Below are positions 5,640-7,721 of a DNA stretch of 7,721 nucleotides, piece by piece. The translations under genes were made by a program, and so were the position numbers. Numbering within the stretch: the first letter of the stretch is position 1; each line of letters opens with the position of its first letter. Location: assembly GCA_903889605.1 (NCBI GenBank), contig CAISYK010000666.1, positions 1 through 7,721 of the forward strand, read 5' to 3'. The stretch is from an uncultured Bacteroidota bacterium (lineage in GTDB: Bacteria > Bacteroidota > Bacteroidia > 2-12-FULL-35-15). The notes beneath the pieces are model-generated. The model was not told the origin of the DNA, ran no database searches, and was given only the letters and a program-made list of their open reading frames with translations.

Positions 5640-6608
5640 TTATATTATCCCCTCTTTCAGCAAATCATGCAGGTGTACAAAACCAAAATACCTGCCTTTT
5701 TCTGTAACTATTAACTGTGTGATATTATTTTGTTCCAATATTATCAAAGCATTAACTGCTAACTCATCGGCCTCTATTTTTTTAGGCTTTTTGTTCATAA
5801 TATCAGAAGCCTTCAAATCAGCAATAGAATCAGTATTTTCAAGCATTCTACGCAAATCGCCGTCAGTAATTACTCCAACCAATTCGTTATTTTCAATTAC
5901 AGCAGCAGCGCCGAGACGTTTTGATGAAATCTCCATGATAACTGATTTTATTGAATCATCGGGTTTCACCTGCGGTGTTTGATTTTGCAAAGAGATATCT
6001 GAAACTTTCAAATACAGCTTTTTACCCAATGCACCTCCTGGGTGATATTTGGCAAAATCCTTACTGGAGAATCCTCTGTAGTCCAGCAAACAAACTGCTA
6101 AAGCATCACCCATTGCCATTTGTGCTGTAGTGCTTGAAGTTGGCGCAAGATTATTAGGACATGCTTCTTTCTCAACGGTAGAATTCAAAATATAATCGGC
6201 CTGCATGGCAAGATATGATTCAATGTTACCAACCAATGCAATCAATTTATTCCCGCCTGTTTTTAAAAGCGGAACCAATACTTTAATTTCCGGAGTGCTG
6301 CCGCTTTTCGAAATGCAGATAACAATATCATCATGCTGCAATGTTCCTAAATCACCGTGTATAGCATCTGCAGCATGCATAAATACTGCAGGTGTACCTG
6401 TTGAATTGAATGTTGCAACAATTTTTTGAGCGATGATCGCACTCTTACCTATACCTGTAACAACAACTCTCCCTTTTGATTCATATATCAGCTGAACACA
6501 TGCAGCAAAATCGTTATTGATATAATTCAGCATATTACGAATTGACTCGGCCTCAATATTTAAAGTAGATTTGCCTAGTTCAATTATTTTATCGATAGAT
6601 TTATTCAC
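5640..6608 (-). CDS. kdsD: KpsF/GutQ-family arabinose-5-phosphate isomerase (SIS plus two CBS domains)
   Basis: The enzyme interconverts ribulose-5-phosphate and arabinose-5-phosphate, the first step towards KDO for lipopolysaccharide, in the cytosol. At 322 residues it has the usual full length. The SIS domain (about 40-175) contains GIGKS at 52-56, ADAIHGDLG at 80-88, SKSGSTPE at 100-107 and HPGGALG at 189-195. Lys55, Glu107, Glu148 and His189 line up, with a constant offset of four, with the catalytic K59, E111, E152 and H193 of E. coli KdsD. Two CBS domains follow at about 203-260 and 268-322. The start codon is GTG (6608-6606): the upstream frame closes at TAA 6623-6621 with no ATG between, and the first internal ATG is 25 residues in. 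The gene heads the minus-strand glycan block and is divergent from recQ. A GutQ-like role in sugar-alcohol use is less likely in this setting. Confidence 0.93.
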   Translation of the reverse strand: MNKSIDKIIELGKSTLNIEAESIRNMLNYINNDFAACVQLIYESKGRVVVTGIGKSAIIAQKIVATFNSTGTPAVFMHAADAIHGDLGTLQHDDIVICISKSGSTPEIKVLVPLLKTGGNKLIALVGNIESYLAMQADYILNSTVEKEACPNNLAPTSSTTAQMAMGDALAVCLLDYRGFSSKDFAKYHPGGALGKKLYLKVSDISLQNQTPQVKPDDSIKSVIMEISSKRLGAAAVIENNELVGVITDGDLRRMLENTDSIADLKASDIMNKKPKKIEADELAVNALIILEQNNITQLIVTEKGRYFGFVHLHDLLKEGII

Positions 6609-6790
6609 TTGGTAGAATATTTAAAATAAAGTGCAGAACTGTATGACCTCACAACAAATTTTATTATATATTTACATGACAAATATAAAAAAGCAAATTT
6701 TATAGATTCATAAAACGGCATAAAAATAGTTTATTTCTTTTAATACTATTGTATACTAAGTAATTTTAAAAAATCAAAAATATTAATACG
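6609..6790. other. Divergent promoter region between kdsD and recQ
   Basis: This 182-bp, very AT-rich gap separates two divergent starts and should hold both promoters. A -7 match for kdsD is listed separately. For recQ I see no exact TAnnTTTG; TAATTTTA at 6761-6768 is one base off but lacks a well-placed -33 TTG. No ORF or structured RNA is apparent. Confidence 0.6.
6680..6687 (-). promoter_or_regulatory. Candidate -7 element for kdsD and the downstream glycan genes
   Basis: On the minus strand, 6687 to 6680 reads TATATTTG, an exact TAnnTTTG match. Its predicted transcription start (about 6674) gives a leader of about 65 nt to the kdsD GTG. No TTG is found at the usual -33 distance. Confidence 0.35.
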
Positions 6791-7721
6791 ATGTTCGATG
6801 TAGAAACTTCCCTTCAACAATGTTTACAAAAATTTTTCGGATTCGACAGCTTTAAGGGACAGCAAGAGGCGATTATTACAAGCCTGATGGAAGGTAAAGA
6901 TACATTCGTAATTATGCCTACGGGCGGCGGAAAATCATTATGCTATCAATTACCGGCATTAGTGAGCGGAGGTACGGCTATTATTGTTTCACCGCTTATT
7001 GCATTAATGAAAAACCAGGTGGACGCATTACGCAATTTCGGTAATGAAGAAGGCATCGCCCACTTTCTAAATTCATCTTTATCGAAAGTTGAAATAACTA
7101 AAGTGAAAAAAGATATTACTGATGGGAAAACAAAACTATTATATGTTGCCCCTGAAAGTTTAACAAAAGAATCAAATATTGCTTTTTTCAAAGAAATAAA
7201 AATTTCATTTTTTGCCATTGATGAAGCACATTGTATTTCGGAATGGGGGCATGATTTCCGCCCTGAATACCGCAGACTGCGCCAGATTATTGAGCAAATC
7301 GGGAAAGTGCCTATCATGGCATTAACGGCCACTGCTACACCTAAAGTACAGCAGGATATCCAAAAAAATCTTGGTATGACAAGTGCCAATCTTTATAAAT
7401 CATCATTTAACCGTTCAAACCTTTATTACGATATTCGTCCTAAACAAAATGCGATAAAAGAAATTATCAAATATATCAAAGGACAACCAGGGAAATCTGG
7501 TATTGTATATTGTTTGAGCCGTAAAAAAGTTGATGAACTTGCGGAAACATTACGTGTAAACGGCATTAAAGCCTTAGCATATCACGCTGGTCTTGAAGCT
7601 AAAGAACGGGCAAAAACCCAGGACCTGTTTTTGATGGAAGATATTGACGTAATTGTTGCTACAATTGCATTCGGTATGGGTATAGACAAGCCTGATGTTC
7701 GTTTTGTAATTCACCATGACA
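6791..7721 (+). CDS. recQ: ATP-dependent DNA helicase RecQ, N-terminal helicase core (partial)
   Basis: The reading frame from ATG 6791 stays open to the right edge, giving 310 codons of the helicase core. RecQ unwinds DNA 3' to 5' in recombination and replication-fork repair. All the expected motifs are present in order: motif 0, FGFDSFKGQQEAI (16-28), with the adenine-reading Gln; Walker A, MPTGGGKS (42-49); SPLIALMKNQ (67-76); DEAHCISEWGHDFRPEY (144-160), covering motif II and the aromatic-rich loop that marks RecQ; LTATATP (178-184); GIVYCLSRKKVDELA (237-251), motif IV; AYHAGL (263-268); and ATIAFGMGIDKPDVRFVIHH (290-309), motif V. The zinc-binding, winged-helix and HRDC regions are beyond the window. 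No Shine-Dalgarno precedes the ATG; the start fits the known beginning of the family. The gene is divergent from kdsD, an adjacency I recall as common in Bacteroidota. Confidence 0.95.
   Translation, partial: MFDVETSLQQCLQKFFGFDSFKGQQEAIITSLMEGKDTFVIMPTGGGKSLCYQLPALVSGGTAIIVSPLIALMKNQVDALRNFGNEEGIAHFLNSSLSKVEITKVKKDITDGKTKLLYVAPESLTKESNIAFFKEIKISFFAIDEAHCISEWGHDFRPEYRRLRQIIEQIGKVPIMALTATATPKVQQDIQKNLGMTSANLYKSSFNRSNLYYDIRPKQNAIKEIIKYIKGQPGKSGIVYCLSRKKVDELAETLRVNGIKALAYHAGLEAKERAKTQDLFLMEDIDVIVATIAFGMGIDKPDVRFVIHHD

Noticed and set aside
5357..5982. Two open frames on the plus strand (5357-5626 and 5623-5982)
   Set aside because: Both are antisense to the well-supported GT2 and kdsD genes, and their predicted products show no domain.
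6205..6429. 74-codon open frame on the plus strand
   Set aside because: Antisense to the SIS domain of kdsD, with no independent evidence of coding.
6946..7389. 147-codon open frame on the minus strand
   Set aside because: It is the antisense shadow of recQ, whose helicase motifs are all on the plus strand here.

Overview
The window looks like chromosomal DNA from a low-GC member of the Bacteroidota. Three things point there. The genome is AT-rich, and the starts lack Shine-Dalgarno sequences and sit behind A/T-rich leaders. Several leaders carry a match to the Bacteroidota -7 element TAnnTTTG. A KdsD-type isomerase is divergent from recQ, an arrangement I recall from that phylum. Genus cannot be read from the sequence alone.

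Layout: (1) 1-302, minus strand: N-terminal part of a PLP-dependent Cys/Met-metabolism enzyme that runs off the left edge. (2) 303-665: divergent AT-rich intergenic region with a 14-bp palindrome and weak promoter candidates. (3) 666-3035, plus: a 789-residue multi-pass membrane protein with a C-terminal TPR domain. It resembles TMTC/PMT-type (GT-C fold) O-mannosyltransferases, and its last third is a tandem duplication of a two-TPR module. (4) 3036-3163: short convergent region with small hairpins and a GC-rich patch. (5) 3164-6608, all minus, transcribed right to left: kdsD (arabinose-5-phosphate isomerase), a DPM1/GtrB-like family 2 glycosyltransferase, a DUF2304 membrane protein and an OafA-like acyltransferase. 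(6) 6609-6790: divergent promoter region. (7) 6791 to the end, plus: the helicase core of recQ, running off the right edge.

The minus-strand block and the convergent TMTC-like gene suggest envelope glycan work. KdsD feeds KDO synthesis. The GT2 enzyme probably charges a polyprenyl phosphate with a sugar, perhaps helped by its usual DUF2304 partner. The acyltransferase could decorate a glycan. The TMTC-like protein could transfer a polyprenyl-phosphate-linked sugar to protein. The last link is an inference from family membership and proximity.

The most unusual structure is in the three spacers of the minus-strand block. Each is built largely from degenerate 7-bp tandem units. Each spacer has its own sequence 'word' and an inverted copy next to, or overlapping, the stop codon of the upstream gene. 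The clearest case is a perfect 26-bp inverted repeat with a 9-nt loop at 4295-4355.
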